A stretch of 64,000 nt of DNA from Bryobacterales bacterium (GTDB taxonomy: Bacteria; Acidobacteriota; Terriglobia; Bryobacterales; Bryobacteraceae), in contig PMUP01000013.1 of assembly GCA_003166865.1 (NCBI GenBank), positions 84,383 through 148,382 of the forward strand, written 5' to 3'. Under the pieces are notes generated by a model, which saw nothing but the letters and a program-made list of their open reading frames with translations, searched no databases and was not told the DNA's origin. This document shows positions 44,571-52,872 of the stretch, one piece after another. The translations under genes were made by a program, and so were the position numbers. How positions within the stretch are numbered: the first letter of the stretch is position 1; every line of letters begins with the position of its first letter.

Positions 44571-47492
44571 TCAGACGCCGGATCCGGCTGCCCGTCCCAT
44601 TAACATACGCCGCATGGCGGCATAAATCCGATCGACAGCCGGCCGCCGGTAGGCCCACTTCTGATCCGGCTCCGGCGGATTGACCAGCATGGTGGCATTG
44701 GCCTCGAAGAGCAGAATCTCGCGGCTGGCGCTCAGTCCGAAGTCGATGCCAGCGTAGTCCAGCCCAAGCCGGGATTGAATCTCGGCCAGTGCCGTCATGG
44801 CGCGCGGACCTAGCACGGCCGGCATGTTCTCGATGAACTCCTCGTCTTCGGCGCGGTGCTCGGGACTCTCTGCCATTTCCGCGGTGAAATAGTGGATCTT
44901 CCAATGGCTGGAGATGGCGACGTGCAGCGGGTACAGTTCACCATCAATCATCATGACGCGGTACTTGCGCGCCTTGCCGTCCGGCCCGCGCGCGTCCAGG
45001 TAACGGAGAACCGTCAGATCCTCGCCGGGCAGCTCGGCCAGTGCCGCGGGCAATTGCGCGATCGCCTCGATCCGAAGGAAGTGACGCCCGGTGTGGAAGC
45101 CGGGAGTCCGGATCAGAAGCGGGAAGTCGAAACCGTGGCGGGCCAGCGTCGTGGCGGCGTCCGGCGAGGCCAGCAGCGCGCGCGGCAGCGTGACCGTCCG
45201 TGGCGTGATGACCCCCGGGATTCCGGAGAGGCGCTGCGCGTTGTCGCTGCGTCCAGTTGCGGCCACCGCAGCGGGCGCGTTGAGCACTGGCGTTGTCGTC
45301 AGGGCCAGCACGGACTCGGCTGCGGCCAGCGCCGGACCCGCCAGATCGGCGTCCCCGATGGCATTGAAGACCAACTGGTGCGGCGGCAGCGGAGTAGCGG
45401 GGTTATAGAACTCCACGAAAACCAGCGAGGTCTGGAAAACCCCATCGTCGAGAAAATGGCGCATGGGAATGTTGCCATCCATCGAACCCGCCAACAGCAG
45501 TACCGACACCGGCGGCCGCTCCCCGCGATACGGCAAAGCTACCACCGGCCGGCTCTCGAACTCCATTTGCCGATGCCGGGCAGCGCCTGACGGATCGCCG
45601 GATTCATCAAGGACACAGGCCAGGCCCTGGTGCGCTCCGGCGAGATCCGGGTGTAAGCGCAGAGCCGTTTCGTAATGTTCGCGCGCCTCCGTCAAGCCGC
45701 CGCTCTCACGCAGCGCATTTGCGAGATTGATGTGGCTGACCGGGTCGCCCGGGTGCCTGGCCACGGCTTCGGCGTAGGCAGTGCGCGACGCCGTGCGGTA
45801 TCCCGTTTCATACAGCAAGGTACCGAGGTTGTTCAACGCCGCCCGATGCGATGGTTCCCGCGAAAGCACCTCGAGATAAGCGTCTCTGGCATCGGCGGTG
45901 CGGCCAACTTCGGCCAGCAGGCAGGCGCGCTCAAATCGCAACGGAATCGCGGCGGCTCCAGATGCGATTTGCGCCTCCAGTTCCCGTAGCCGGAATTCTC
46001 TCCGCCTCCGCGGCTGCCAATCCTCCGCTTCCCCGCGCCGGGCCTGACGGCTGCTCAGCGCGCTGCATCCGATCGCGCGACCCGCAGCAACAGTCTTTTC
46101 AATCAGCGTATCGATCTCAGCTTGGCTCGTCCGGTGATTCACGATGGCGGCGCGAATCGCCAACCGGCCGTCGATAACCGTGGTCGACGGAGCGACGTCT
46201 CCGGCTTCATGAAGATCGGCGACGATGCGGGCATTGACAGCATGGGTATCATCGCCGGCGCGATAACGGAAACACACGATGTTCAGTTGCACCGGCGCCG
46301 CAAGTTCCAGTTCCCTCGTTTCCATGACGCGCGTCTCCAGATAGCGCGCCAGCTCACAGGTGCGCGAGATCACCGCGCCCAACGCATCGGCGCCGTACAC
46401 CTGGAGCGTGAACCACGCCTTCAGTGCGCGGAATCCGCGGGAGAGATCGGGTCCAAAGTCGCATGGCCAGGTTGAGCCGCCCGCCAGTCCCCGTTCCTCG
46501 CGGCGTAGGTAAGCGGCAGAGGTAGCGAAGGCTTGACGGTGCAGCAGGCCGTCGCGCACCAGGATGAAACCCGCATCATAGGGGACCTGGCCCCATTTGT
46601 GAAAGTCGAATGCAAGCGAATCCGCGCGCTGGATTCCGTTCAAACGGGGAGCGAGATCCGGCGCCAGCACGGCCAGGGCTCCGCAGGCTCCATCGACATG
46701 GAACCACAAATGCTCGCGGCGTGAAAGATCGGCCAGCGCGCTGAGATCGTCAATGGCCCCGGTATCCACGGTTCCGGCCGTGCCCACCAGCAGGAACGGC
46801 GTGAACCCCGCGCGGCGATCCGCTTGGATGGTCTTTTCCAATTCCGCTAGATCCATCCCCCGGCCAGGCCGGGCGGGAATCCGACGGAGCGCGTCGCTGC
46901 CGATGCCGCAATAGTCCATCGCCCGTGCGATGCAGGTGTGAGCGGCCACCGAGGCGTAGGCGGCCAGCCTCCGGGAACTCGCGGCGACACCCGCCGAGCG
47001 CACGTCGAAACCCAAAGCCACATCGCGCGCGATCAGCACGCCGATGAGATTCGCCATCGAAGCTCCCGTCACAAACAAGCCGGTGGCGCTCTCGGGAAAG
47101 CCGAAAATCGTCCGCATCCAAAGAACAATCTGGCACTCCACTTCGATCGGGATGTGATCGCGGCCACCGAGATTCGCGTTGAGACTGGCGGCCAGCATCT
47201 CGGCCAGGATCCCGACGGGAGTTCCACCGCCGTGCACCCATCCCATGAAACCGGGATGTGTATTGCCGGTGGCGTACGGCAGGATGTCTTTCAGGAATCT
47301 GCCGTGCACCTCGGCGAGATCGGAGGGAGTGCGGGGGACGGGATCGCGAAAGTGGTCCCGTGCCTCACTGGGGATTGGTTGCCAGACGGGACGCTCGCGG
47401 ATGTGCTCCACGTAGCCGAGAGCATCGTCCAGCATCCGGTGAGCTTGAATTCGGAAGGCGGGCCAGTCGGATGGGTCGAGATCGGTCGCCAT
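44571..47492 (-). CDS. Fusion of a PLP-dependent group II decarboxylase, TPR repeats and an ATP-grasp-like domain
   Basis: One unbroken 973-residue frame holds three parts. Residues 1-475 match aromatic-L-amino-acid/glutamate-type decarboxylases: His185 (ring-stacking position), Asp267 in HVDGAC, and Lys299 in DFHKW as the PLP lysine. Residues 515-645 are TPRs (RAALNNLGTLLYETG, VSHINLANALRESGG). Residues 660-973 resemble ATP-grasp ligases: LLIRTPGFHTG, KYRVMMIDGELYPLHVA, and the likely metal ligands Asp917 (AGIDFG), Glu930 and Asn932 (FEANATM). The product may turn an amino acid into an amine and ligate it to a peptide or acid. It starts 1 nt after motB/motD. It shares no overlap with the small convergent gene at 44548. 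Confidence 0.88.
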   Translation of the reverse strand: MATDLDPSDWPAFRIQAHRMLDDALGYVEHIRERPVWQPIPSEARDHFRDPVPRTPSDLAEVHGRFLKDILPYATGNTHPGFMGWVHGGGTPVGILAEMLAASLNANLGGRDHIPIEVECQIVLWMRTIFGFPESATGLFVTGASMANLIGVLIARDVALGFDVRSAGVAASSRRLAAYASVAAHTCIARAMDYCGIGSDALRRIPARPGRGMDLAELEKTIQADRRAGFTPFLLVGTAGTVDTGAIDDLSALADLSRREHLWFHVDGACGALAVLAPDLAPRLNGIQRADSLAFDFHKWGQVPYDAGFILVRDGLLHRQAFATSAAYLRREERGLAGGSTWPCDFGPDLSRGFRALKAWFTLQVYGADALGAVISRTCELARYLETRVMETRELELAAPVQLNIVCFRYRAGDDTHAVNARIVADLHEAGDVAPSTTVIDGRLAIRAAIVNHRTSQAEIDTLIEKTVAAGRAIGCSALSSRQARRGEAEDWQPRRRREFRLRELEAQIASGAAAIPLRFERACLLAEVGRTADARDAYLEVLSREPSHRAALNNLGTLLYETGYRTASRTAYAEAVARHPGDPVSHINLANALRESGGLTEAREHYETALRLHPDLAGAHQGLACVLDESGDPSGAARHRQMEFESRPVVALPYRGERPPVSVLLLAGSMDGNIPMRHFLDDGVFQTSLVFVEFYNPATPLPPHQLVFNAIGDADLAGPALAAAESVLALTTTPVLNAPAAVAATGRSDNAQRLSGIPGVITPRTVTLPRALLASPDAATTLARHGFDFPLLIRTPGFHTGRHFLRIEAIAQLPAALAELPGEDLTVLRYLDARGPDGKARKYRVMMIDGELYPLHVAISSHWKIHYFTAEMAESPEHRAEDEEFIENMPAVLGPRAMTALAEIQSRLGLDYAGIDFGLSASREILLFEANATMLVNPPEPDQKWAYRRPAVDRIYAAMRRMLMGRAAGSGV

Positions 47493-47493
47493 A

Positions 47494-48264
47494 CTAATTC
47501 GCGCGCGAATTGGGCAATGAAATCATACCCTCTTTATTGAGGATGACGATATCCACCCGCCGGTTCTTCGCGCGCCCTTGCAATGTGTCGTTGGTTTCCA
47601 AAGGAAAGGAGTCAGCGTAGCCCACCACGGACATCCGGCTGCTGTCGATCGAGAACTGAGTACTCAGCGCCTCCAGCATCGCGATGCTGCGTGCCGCCGA
47701 AAGCTCCCAATTGCTGTGGAATCGCGAATTATGGATGGGAACGGAATCGGTATGCCCTTCCAGGCGGATCGGATTGGCAATGTTTTCAAGCGTCGCCGCG
47801 ATCTTGCGCAGAACCGGAATGCCGGCCGGAGACACCTGGTCGTCACCGGAGACAAAGTAGGCTGCTTCCTGCAGGCTCACCACCAAGCCGCGTGCTTCTG
47901 TGTGAATGTTTATGCGACCCGCGCGGATGTCTTCCGCCAGGCTGGCCTTCAGCAATTCGCCGGTGGGGGAAAGGTCGGCTGGCGCGTGCTTAGCCGTCTC
48001 GGCCTTGGCTCCGCCTGGACCGCGCATCATACTGTTACCCTGACCTAGGTTATCGACGGTTCCACCCAGCACTTGCGACACTTTCGGCGGGCCGTCAAAG
48101 GCGCGGCGTACCGATTCGGCCGCCTTCATGACCTTGTGGCGATCCGCCTGGGAGCTGGCGTAGAGAACAACGAAGAAAGCGAACAATAGCGTGATGAAAT
48201 CAGCGTAGGACACCAGCCAGCGCTCGTGCGTGTGGGGTTCGCGCTCTCCACGGGAACGCCTCAT
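47494..48264 (-). CDS. motD: Flagellar stator protein MotB, MotD-like
   Basis: The 256-residue stator subunit has the cytoplasmic N-terminus, one membrane helix with the ion-binding Asp22 (ERWLVSYADFITLLFAFF, very like Pseudomonas MotD), and an OmpA-like peptidoglycan-binding domain (IRLEGHTDSVPI, WELSAARSIAMLEAL, NRRVDIVI). It anchors the stator to the wall. It overlaps the upstream motA-like gene (ATGA) and is followed 1 nt later by the fusion gene. A second MotB is at 58079. Confidence 0.95.
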   Translation of the reverse strand: MRRSRGEREPHTHERWLVSYADFITLLFAFFVVLYASSQADRHKVMKAAESVRRAFDGPPKVSQVLGGTVDNLGQGNSMMRGPGGAKAETAKHAPADLSPTGELLKASLAEDIRAGRINIHTEARGLVVSLQEAAYFVSGDDQVSPAGIPVLRKIAATLENIANPIRLEGHTDSVPIHNSRFHSNWELSAARSIAMLEALSTQFSIDSSRMSVVGYADSFPLETNDTLQGRAKNRRVDIVILNKEGMISLPNSRAN

Positions 48265-49118
48265 ACCTCAATGCGGGCCCTGACGGGGACATTGTTTTGG
48301 ATCGACGCCGGCTTCGCATCCGGATCGCCTGCCAGGCTCTCCAACTTCCTGCGGATCATCTTCGGATTCATGCCTTCCACGATGCCCGCCACGCCTTCGA
48401 GGATCAACTCAGTCATTTCGATGCGCCGTTTCGCGCGCCCCCGGATTTTACTCGCGGCCGGAAGGAACAGAAGATTCGCCGCGCCAACGCCGTAGATCGT
48501 CGCCACAAACGCCACGGCGATTCCGCGGCCAACTTCATCGATATTCGCCAGGTTCTTCATTACCTGGATCAGACCCAGTACCGCGCCGATGATGCCAATG
48601 GTGGGCGAATAGCCTCCTGCGCTTTCAAAAACCTTGGCCCGGCTGAGAAGGCGCCGCTCTTCCATTTCCTGGTCGAGTTGCATGGTGTGCTTCAATTCGG
48701 TCAGTTCCGCGACGTCGATGGCGAGATTGATCGCCTTGCGCAGGAATGGATCCTCGATCCGGTCCGCGTCTGATTCCAGGGACACGATGCCGTTGCGCCG
48801 CGCCTTGGTTGCAAATACGATGAGCTGCTCCAACATCGCCTGCGAGGAAACGCGGGGTTCGAAGAATACGTACCTCAACTCGCGTACCGCGGCGATCACG
48901 TCGGCAAAAGGGGTGCCAACCAGCACCGCGCCCACGGTGCCGCCCAGCACGATCAGAGCGGCCGTTCCCTGCGCGATGTCCGCGAGCGAGCCTTTTTCGA
49001 GCAACAAGCCGCCGACCAGGCCGCCGGCCGCGATGAGCAACCCTAAGACGGTTCCTTTATCGATGGCGAGGCCCGGACCCCCGTCCTTGTTTGTAGCGGC
49101 GAGGTTCGAATCACTCAT
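48261..49118 (-). CDS. motC: Flagellar stator protein MotA, MotC/MotP-like
   Basis: The 285-residue membrane protein has four helices and the MotA signatures ARRNGIVSLES, GGYSPTIGIIGAVLGLIQVM and ANLLFLPAASKIRGRAKRR, including the two functional prolines. Frame extension to 49211 is rejected; the ATG at 49118 overlaps the flbD stop by 8 nt and suits the family start. It works with the MotD-like protein encoded next. Confidence 0.94.
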   Translation of the reverse strand: MSDSNLAATNKDGGPGLAIDKGTVLGLLIAAGGLVGGLLLEKGSLADIAQGTAALIVLGGTVGAVLVGTPFADVIAAVRELRYVFFEPRVSSQAMLEQLIVFATKARRNGIVSLESDADRIEDPFLRKAINLAIDVAELTELKHTMQLDQEMEERRLLSRAKVFESAGGYSPTIGIIGAVLGLIQVMKNLANIDEVGRGIAVAFVATIYGVGAANLLFLPAASKIRGRAKRRIEMTELILEGVAGIVEGMNPKMIRRKLESLAGDPDAKPASIQNNVPVRARIEV

Positions 49119-49326
49119 TTTCGTTGGTGTTGCCTTCGGGAATGCCAGCGGAGATGCGCCGGCGGAACTCGACAATGCGCGAGAGAATTTCGTCCGCGCT
49201 CTCCCGGACAAACAGCCTTTGACCGGTGGTCAGCGCGATGGTGGTGTCGGGCACAGTCTCAATCTGCTCGATTAAGTCTGAGTTCAGCAGGATCGAATGA
49301 TTGTTGATACGCGTGACCCGGATCAT
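49111..49326 (-). CDS. flbD: Small flagellar protein of the FlbD/SwrD family
   Basis: The 71-residue protein matches the FlbD family (IRVTRINNHSILLNSDLIEQ, PDTTIALTTGQRLFVRES). Members are found beside motA in many flagellates, and the Bacillus member SwrD raises motor power. It lies between the sigma-54 activator (6-nt gap) and motA (8-nt overlap). This is distinct from the Caulobacter response regulator also named FlbD. Confidence 0.92.
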   Translation of the reverse strand: MIRVTRINNHSILLNSDLIEQIETVPDTTIALTTGQRLFVRESADEILSRIVEFRRRISAGIPEGNTNENE

Positions 49327-49332
49327 AGCCGA

Positions 49333-50754
49333 TCAGACGGCGGAGAATGCCGATTCCTTATCTACCTCAGCGCCGGTCAGCTCTTCGCCCAACTCGACTT
49401 GCAGCGCGTCAAGCTTGGCATAAAAGGTGGTGCGCTTCAGTTGCAGCAGAGTCGCGGCGCGCTTCTTGCTTCCGCCCGCGAGGCGCAAGGCTTCCGATAA
49501 AAGAGTCTTTTCGAACTGGCCCACGATGAGGTTGTAGTCGATGCCCTCGGTTGGCATGGCGAACATCCGCGGATGATTCGGAGACCCGCCCAGCGCGGTG
49601 AAGTCGGCCATCCGCAGGGTGCCGCGGCTGCCGCTGAGCGCGATCGCGCTTTCGATCGTGTTTTCGAGCTGACGGACATTTCCGGGCCACGGGAATTTTG
49701 TCAGCCAAGCCATGATCTCGGCCGGGATGGCCTTCATCGGGATTTGCTCATTGCGGCAGATTTTTTCGATGAAATGGGGCACCAGATCCGAAATGTCTTC
49801 TAGACGCTCGCGCAGCGTGGGCAGATGAATGGGCGCGACGTTCAAACGGTAATACAAGTCCTGCCGGAACTTGCCTTGCTCCACAAGTTTCGCCAGGTTG
49901 GCGTTGGTGGCAGCAATCACACGGACGTCCACGCGCATCGTTTCCGAAGATCCCAGGCGATGAAATTCGCGCTCCTGCAGCACGCGCAGGAGCTTGGCCT
50001 GTAGCGCGAAGGGCATATCGCCGATCTCGTCCAGGAACAGAGTGCCGCGATTGCCCTGTTCGAAGCGGCCCAGGCGGCTCTGAAAAGCACCGGTATAGGC
50101 TCCGCGCACATGGCCGAACAGTTCGGCCTCGAGCAATTCACCCGGGATGGCATCGCAGTTAATAGACACCATCGGTTGGCCAGCGCGAGGGCTGGCATCG
50201 TGGATGGCTCGGGCGACCACTTCCTTACCGGTTCCCGTTTCGCCCGTGATCAGCACCGTTGCGCGACGCGGGCTCACCAGCCGAACCAGTTCTTTCACCA
50301 CACGCATGGAACAGCTTCCACCAACCAAGCTGCGGCTCCACAGCTCTGCTCCATCGCCGGATTCCGCATCGCCCCATTTCTTCGATCCCTGGCGGCGAAG
50401 CTTCGCCATGGCGAGGGCGCTGGCGCGCTCCTCAAGCGAGGCCTGATCCGTGATGAATTCGTCCGCGCCGAGATAACACAGGCTAAAGGCCCCCGACGGG
50501 GACGTTTCCGGTACCCAGGCGATCAGGGGGGTGGCGCCGAGAGATATCCGCTGGATGCCCGCCAGCACTTCCGCATTTCCCATCTCCAGATGCGGTAGCC
50601 TTGCGACGATTACATCGGGCGCGTCCGCCGTACCAATCACGGCCGACAAGTCAGAAACTCGATGAATGATGTCTACGGCCCTTACACCTGGCGTTGAACT
50701 CCAGAAATCGGCAGATGCGGGGACGCCAGCGTCAGTACATACTGAAACTCTCAT
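49333..50754 (-). CDS. Sigma-54-dependent flagellar activator with a receiver lacking the phosphate-accepting Asp
   Basis: The 473-residue protein has an N-terminal receiver-like fold (1-115), an AAA+ domain (Walker A GETGTGKE, sigma-54 contact loop GAYTGA, Walker B GTLFLDEIGD, PWPGNVRQLENTI) and a C-terminal Fis-type HTH (GGSKKRAATLLQLKRTTFYAKL). In the receiver, VIVARLPHLEMG replaces the usual LLDxxMP, so no phosphorylatable Asp is visible, as in FleQ. It is the obvious activator for the six sigma-54 promoters of this locus. The GAYTGA variant is known to work. Confidence 0.93.
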   Translation of the reverse strand: MRVSVCTDAGVPASADFWSSTPGVRAVDIIHRVSDLSAVIGTADAPDVIVARLPHLEMGNAEVLAGIQRISLGATPLIAWVPETSPSGAFSLCYLGADEFITDQASLEERASALAMAKLRRQGSKKWGDAESGDGAELWSRSLVGGSCSMRVVKELVRLVSPRRATVLITGETGTGKEVVARAIHDASPRAGQPMVSINCDAIPGELLEAELFGHVRGAYTGAFQSRLGRFEQGNRGTLFLDEIGDMPFALQAKLLRVLQEREFHRLGSSETMRVDVRVIAATNANLAKLVEQGKFRQDLYYRLNVAPIHLPTLRERLEDISDLVPHFIEKICRNEQIPMKAIPAEIMAWLTKFPWPGNVRQLENTIESAIALSGSRGTLRMADFTALGGSPNHPRMFAMPTEGIDYNLIVGQFEKTLLSEALRLAGGSKKRAATLLQLKRTTFYAKLDALQVELGEELTGAEVDKESAFSAV

Positions 50755-50773
50755 ATGTATGCGTCTATCGGAA

Positions 50774-50822
50774 GGAATGCGTCACGAAGATAGGGGGAAT
50801 ACGGTCCAAAGATAGGGGGAAT
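50774..50822. repeat. Direct repeats with 22-bp period upstream of the sigma-54 activator gene
   Basis: AAGATAGGGGGAAT occurs at 50787-50800 and again at 50809-50822. A third GGAAT (50774-50778) keeps exactly the same 22-bp step but the rest is degenerate. The period is two DNA turns, so bound proteins would lie on one face. The repeats fill the gap between the flaF stop and the activator start. Confidence 0.75.
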
Positions 50823-50841
50823 TCAAGAGCGCGATGCGGGG

Positions 50842-51288
50842 TTAGCCCGAGATGTCGAGGAATCCTGTCGAGGAAATCGCCGCTTCTTCCTGGGCTGGAT
50901 GGGACGGCACGGTTGCAACCTGCAAGGCCTCCCCGATCCGCTCATTGACGCGGGCGATCGACAGCAGGTCCTCCACGGTTCCTCCGCCTGCAAACAAAGT
51001 GAAAATCCGCTTATCGATAAACTTGCTGAGACGGAGCAAGTTCAGGCGCAATGTTTCCGGCAGGGGGTTCGCGGGATTACTGAGCTCCACCTGCAGGAAC
51101 GACCATAGCCGTTGGTTATACTGGAGCGTATCCGTGAGGTTGTCGTCAAACTCAGTCGTGTGGTTCTCCTCCCACTTGCGCGCGCAATGGCGTAATTTCT
51201 GCGCCCCGCGAAAGAGCACCGAGGCCTCCAGTTCGCGCCCTTCCAGTGTTTCCCGTTGCATCTCTTCGTAAATTTTAGTTTGTTGCAT
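50842..51288 (-). CDS. flaF: Flagellin biosynthesis regulator FlaF
   Basis: The 148-residue protein matches FlaF (MQQTKIYEEMQRETLEGREL, LQYNQRLWSFLQVELSNPANPLP, LRLNLLRLSKFIDKRI). In Caulobacter FlaF is needed for flagellin translation and secretion and works with FlbT. The ATG at 51288 is chosen because GGAAGG at 51295-51300 is placed before it; a TTG two codons upstream is the other option. It follows the TPR-glycosyltransferase by 12 nt. Confidence 0.9.
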   Translation of the reverse strand: MQQTKIYEEMQRETLEGRELEASVLFRGAQKLRHCARKWEENHTTEFDDNLTDTLQYNQRLWSFLQVELSNPANPLPETLRLNLLRLSKFIDKRIFTLFAGGGTVEDLLSIARVNERIGEALQVATVPSHPAQEEAAISSTGFLDISG

Positions 51289-51300
51289 TTTCAACCTTCC

Positions 51301-52872
51301 TTAGGTCTGTCGAGTTTTGACTTCCTGCCGAAGATCCGACACCACCCGATCGGCTACGGGTCTCCAATTCCGCACGCTCTTCTGACGGAACAATCGCATG
51401 GACGGATACCACGGCGTATCTTCGCGATCCTGTAGCCACCGCCAATCGTTACAAGCCGGGAGCAGCGTCCAGACCGGCCTTCCCAGCGCGCCCGCCAGAT
51501 GAGTCACGGACGTATCCACGGTGATCAGCAAATCGAGCTCCGCAAGACACGCGGCCGTTGCGGCGTAGTCGGAAAGCCCTGGGCCCAGGTCGAAGATCGC
51601 TCTCGAACGCAGCCACTGGTCTTCCGCCGGCGTCGGGCCAAGCTGCAGACTGAAGAACTGCGCGCCATCGATGTCGACCAGATCTTGAAGCAGCTCCAGA
51701 GGCACCGAACGATTGCGGTCGTTATGATGCTTCGGATTGCCCCTCCACACCAGTCCTACGCGAAACTTGGAGCATGACGCCAGATCCAGGGGGACTGTCG
51801 AACCCGGCAGCGGCCGCAGATACGCAGGCTCTCCTGGAATCGAATCGACGAGTGTTCCGAACAATCGGGGCAGACTCATCAACGGGGCGTGGACGTCGAA
51901 CTCCGGCGCCGGCACGGGCCCTGAGAAGACCTGTGCGAGCTCCGGCATGCCTTCGAGAAGCGTCCGTAACGATTCCTGGCAGTGCACCAAAACCTTGGCT
52001 CCCTGGTGATGCAGCAGCCGGGCATAGCGAATGAACTGGATGGTATCTCCGGCTCCTTGCTCGGCGTGCAGCAGAATCGTTTTTCCTGCGATGCTCGATC
52101 CATCCCATTCAGGCTGCGGCAGCTTCCGTACGCCTGCACCGGGCTTTTTCCAGCGCCACTCGTATTCCTTCCAGCCTTGCTCGAAATCCCCCTGGAGCAG
52201 CGAAATCAAAGCGCGATTGGTGTGGGCTTCGGCATAATTGGGATCAATCGAGATGGCCTTGGAGTAACAACGCGCCGCTTCGCCGATGCGGGAAAGCTCC
52301 ACGCACAGATTGCCCAGGTTGTTCCACGCCGCCGCGTTATCCGGCCGGATGGCCAGCGCTTTGCGAAGCAGGGCTTCGGCCTCCCGCAGCTCGCCGCCGG
52401 CGCGCAGCAGAAGCGCCAGGTTACTCAGCGCTTCCGGAAACCGCGGCTGGTGCGAGATCGCCTTGCGAAGGTGACGGATCGCGTCCTCTGCCAGGCCCAT
52501 GTCGGCCAGTACGCCTGCGAGCAGGAAGCGGCTACCCGAATCGCGGGAGTCCGCATCACATAACGATTGCAGCACATCCCGCGCGGATTCCAATCGTCCC
52601 TCCGCACGCAACGCGGCTGCCAGCCGGTGACTGATCTCCTGATTCCCCGGTGCAACCGTCAGCGCCTGGCGGCAGACGATGGAGGCTGGCTGAAACAGCT
52701 TCAGCTCGAGGAGCGCGTCGGCCAGTGATAGATACGCCGGTTGGTTGCGGGGATCGATCTTCAGGCCCGCGACCCACTGCTGAGCGGCCTCGGCCAGACG
52801 GCCCTCGGCCTGCAGCGCTTTCGCCGAAGCGAAATGCCGCTCGACGCTCTGCTCGAATTCGGTTACTGGCAT
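51301..52872 (-). CDS. TPR-glycosyltransferase, FlmG-like candidate for flagellin glycosylation
   Basis: The 523-residue protein has about six TPRs at residues 10-245 (NQPAYLSLADALLELKLFQ, AAAWNNLGNLCVELSRIGEA, YAEAHTNRALISLLQGDFEQ) and a GT9/GT41-like domain from about 265 (LLHAEQGAGDTIQFIRYARLL, VGLVWRGNPKHHND, DLLITVDTSVTHLAGALGRPVW). Caulobacter FlmG has the same layout and glycosylates flagellin, with TPRs binding the filament protein. Its place between the HAD gene and flaF supports that role. It starts inside the HAD gene end (10-nt overlap). Confidence 0.88.
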   Translation of the reverse strand: MPVTEFEQSVERHFASAKALQAEGRLAEAAQQWVAGLKIDPRNQPAYLSLADALLELKLFQPASIVCRQALTVAPGNQEISHRLAAALRAEGRLESARDVLQSLCDADSRDSGSRFLLAGVLADMGLAEDAIRHLRKAISHQPRFPEALSNLALLLRAGGELREAEALLRKALAIRPDNAAAWNNLGNLCVELSRIGEAARCYSKAISIDPNYAEAHTNRALISLLQGDFEQGWKEYEWRWKKPGAGVRKLPQPEWDGSSIAGKTILLHAEQGAGDTIQFIRYARLLHHQGAKVLVHCQESLRTLLEGMPELAQVFSGPVPAPEFDVHAPLMSLPRLFGTLVDSIPGEPAYLRPLPGSTVPLDLASCSKFRVGLVWRGNPKHHNDRNRSVPLELLQDLVDIDGAQFFSLQLGPTPAEDQWLRSRAIFDLGPGLSDYAATAACLAELDLLITVDTSVTHLAGALGRPVWTLLPACNDWRWLQDREDTPWYPSMRLFRQKSVRNWRPVADRVVSDLRQEVKTRQT

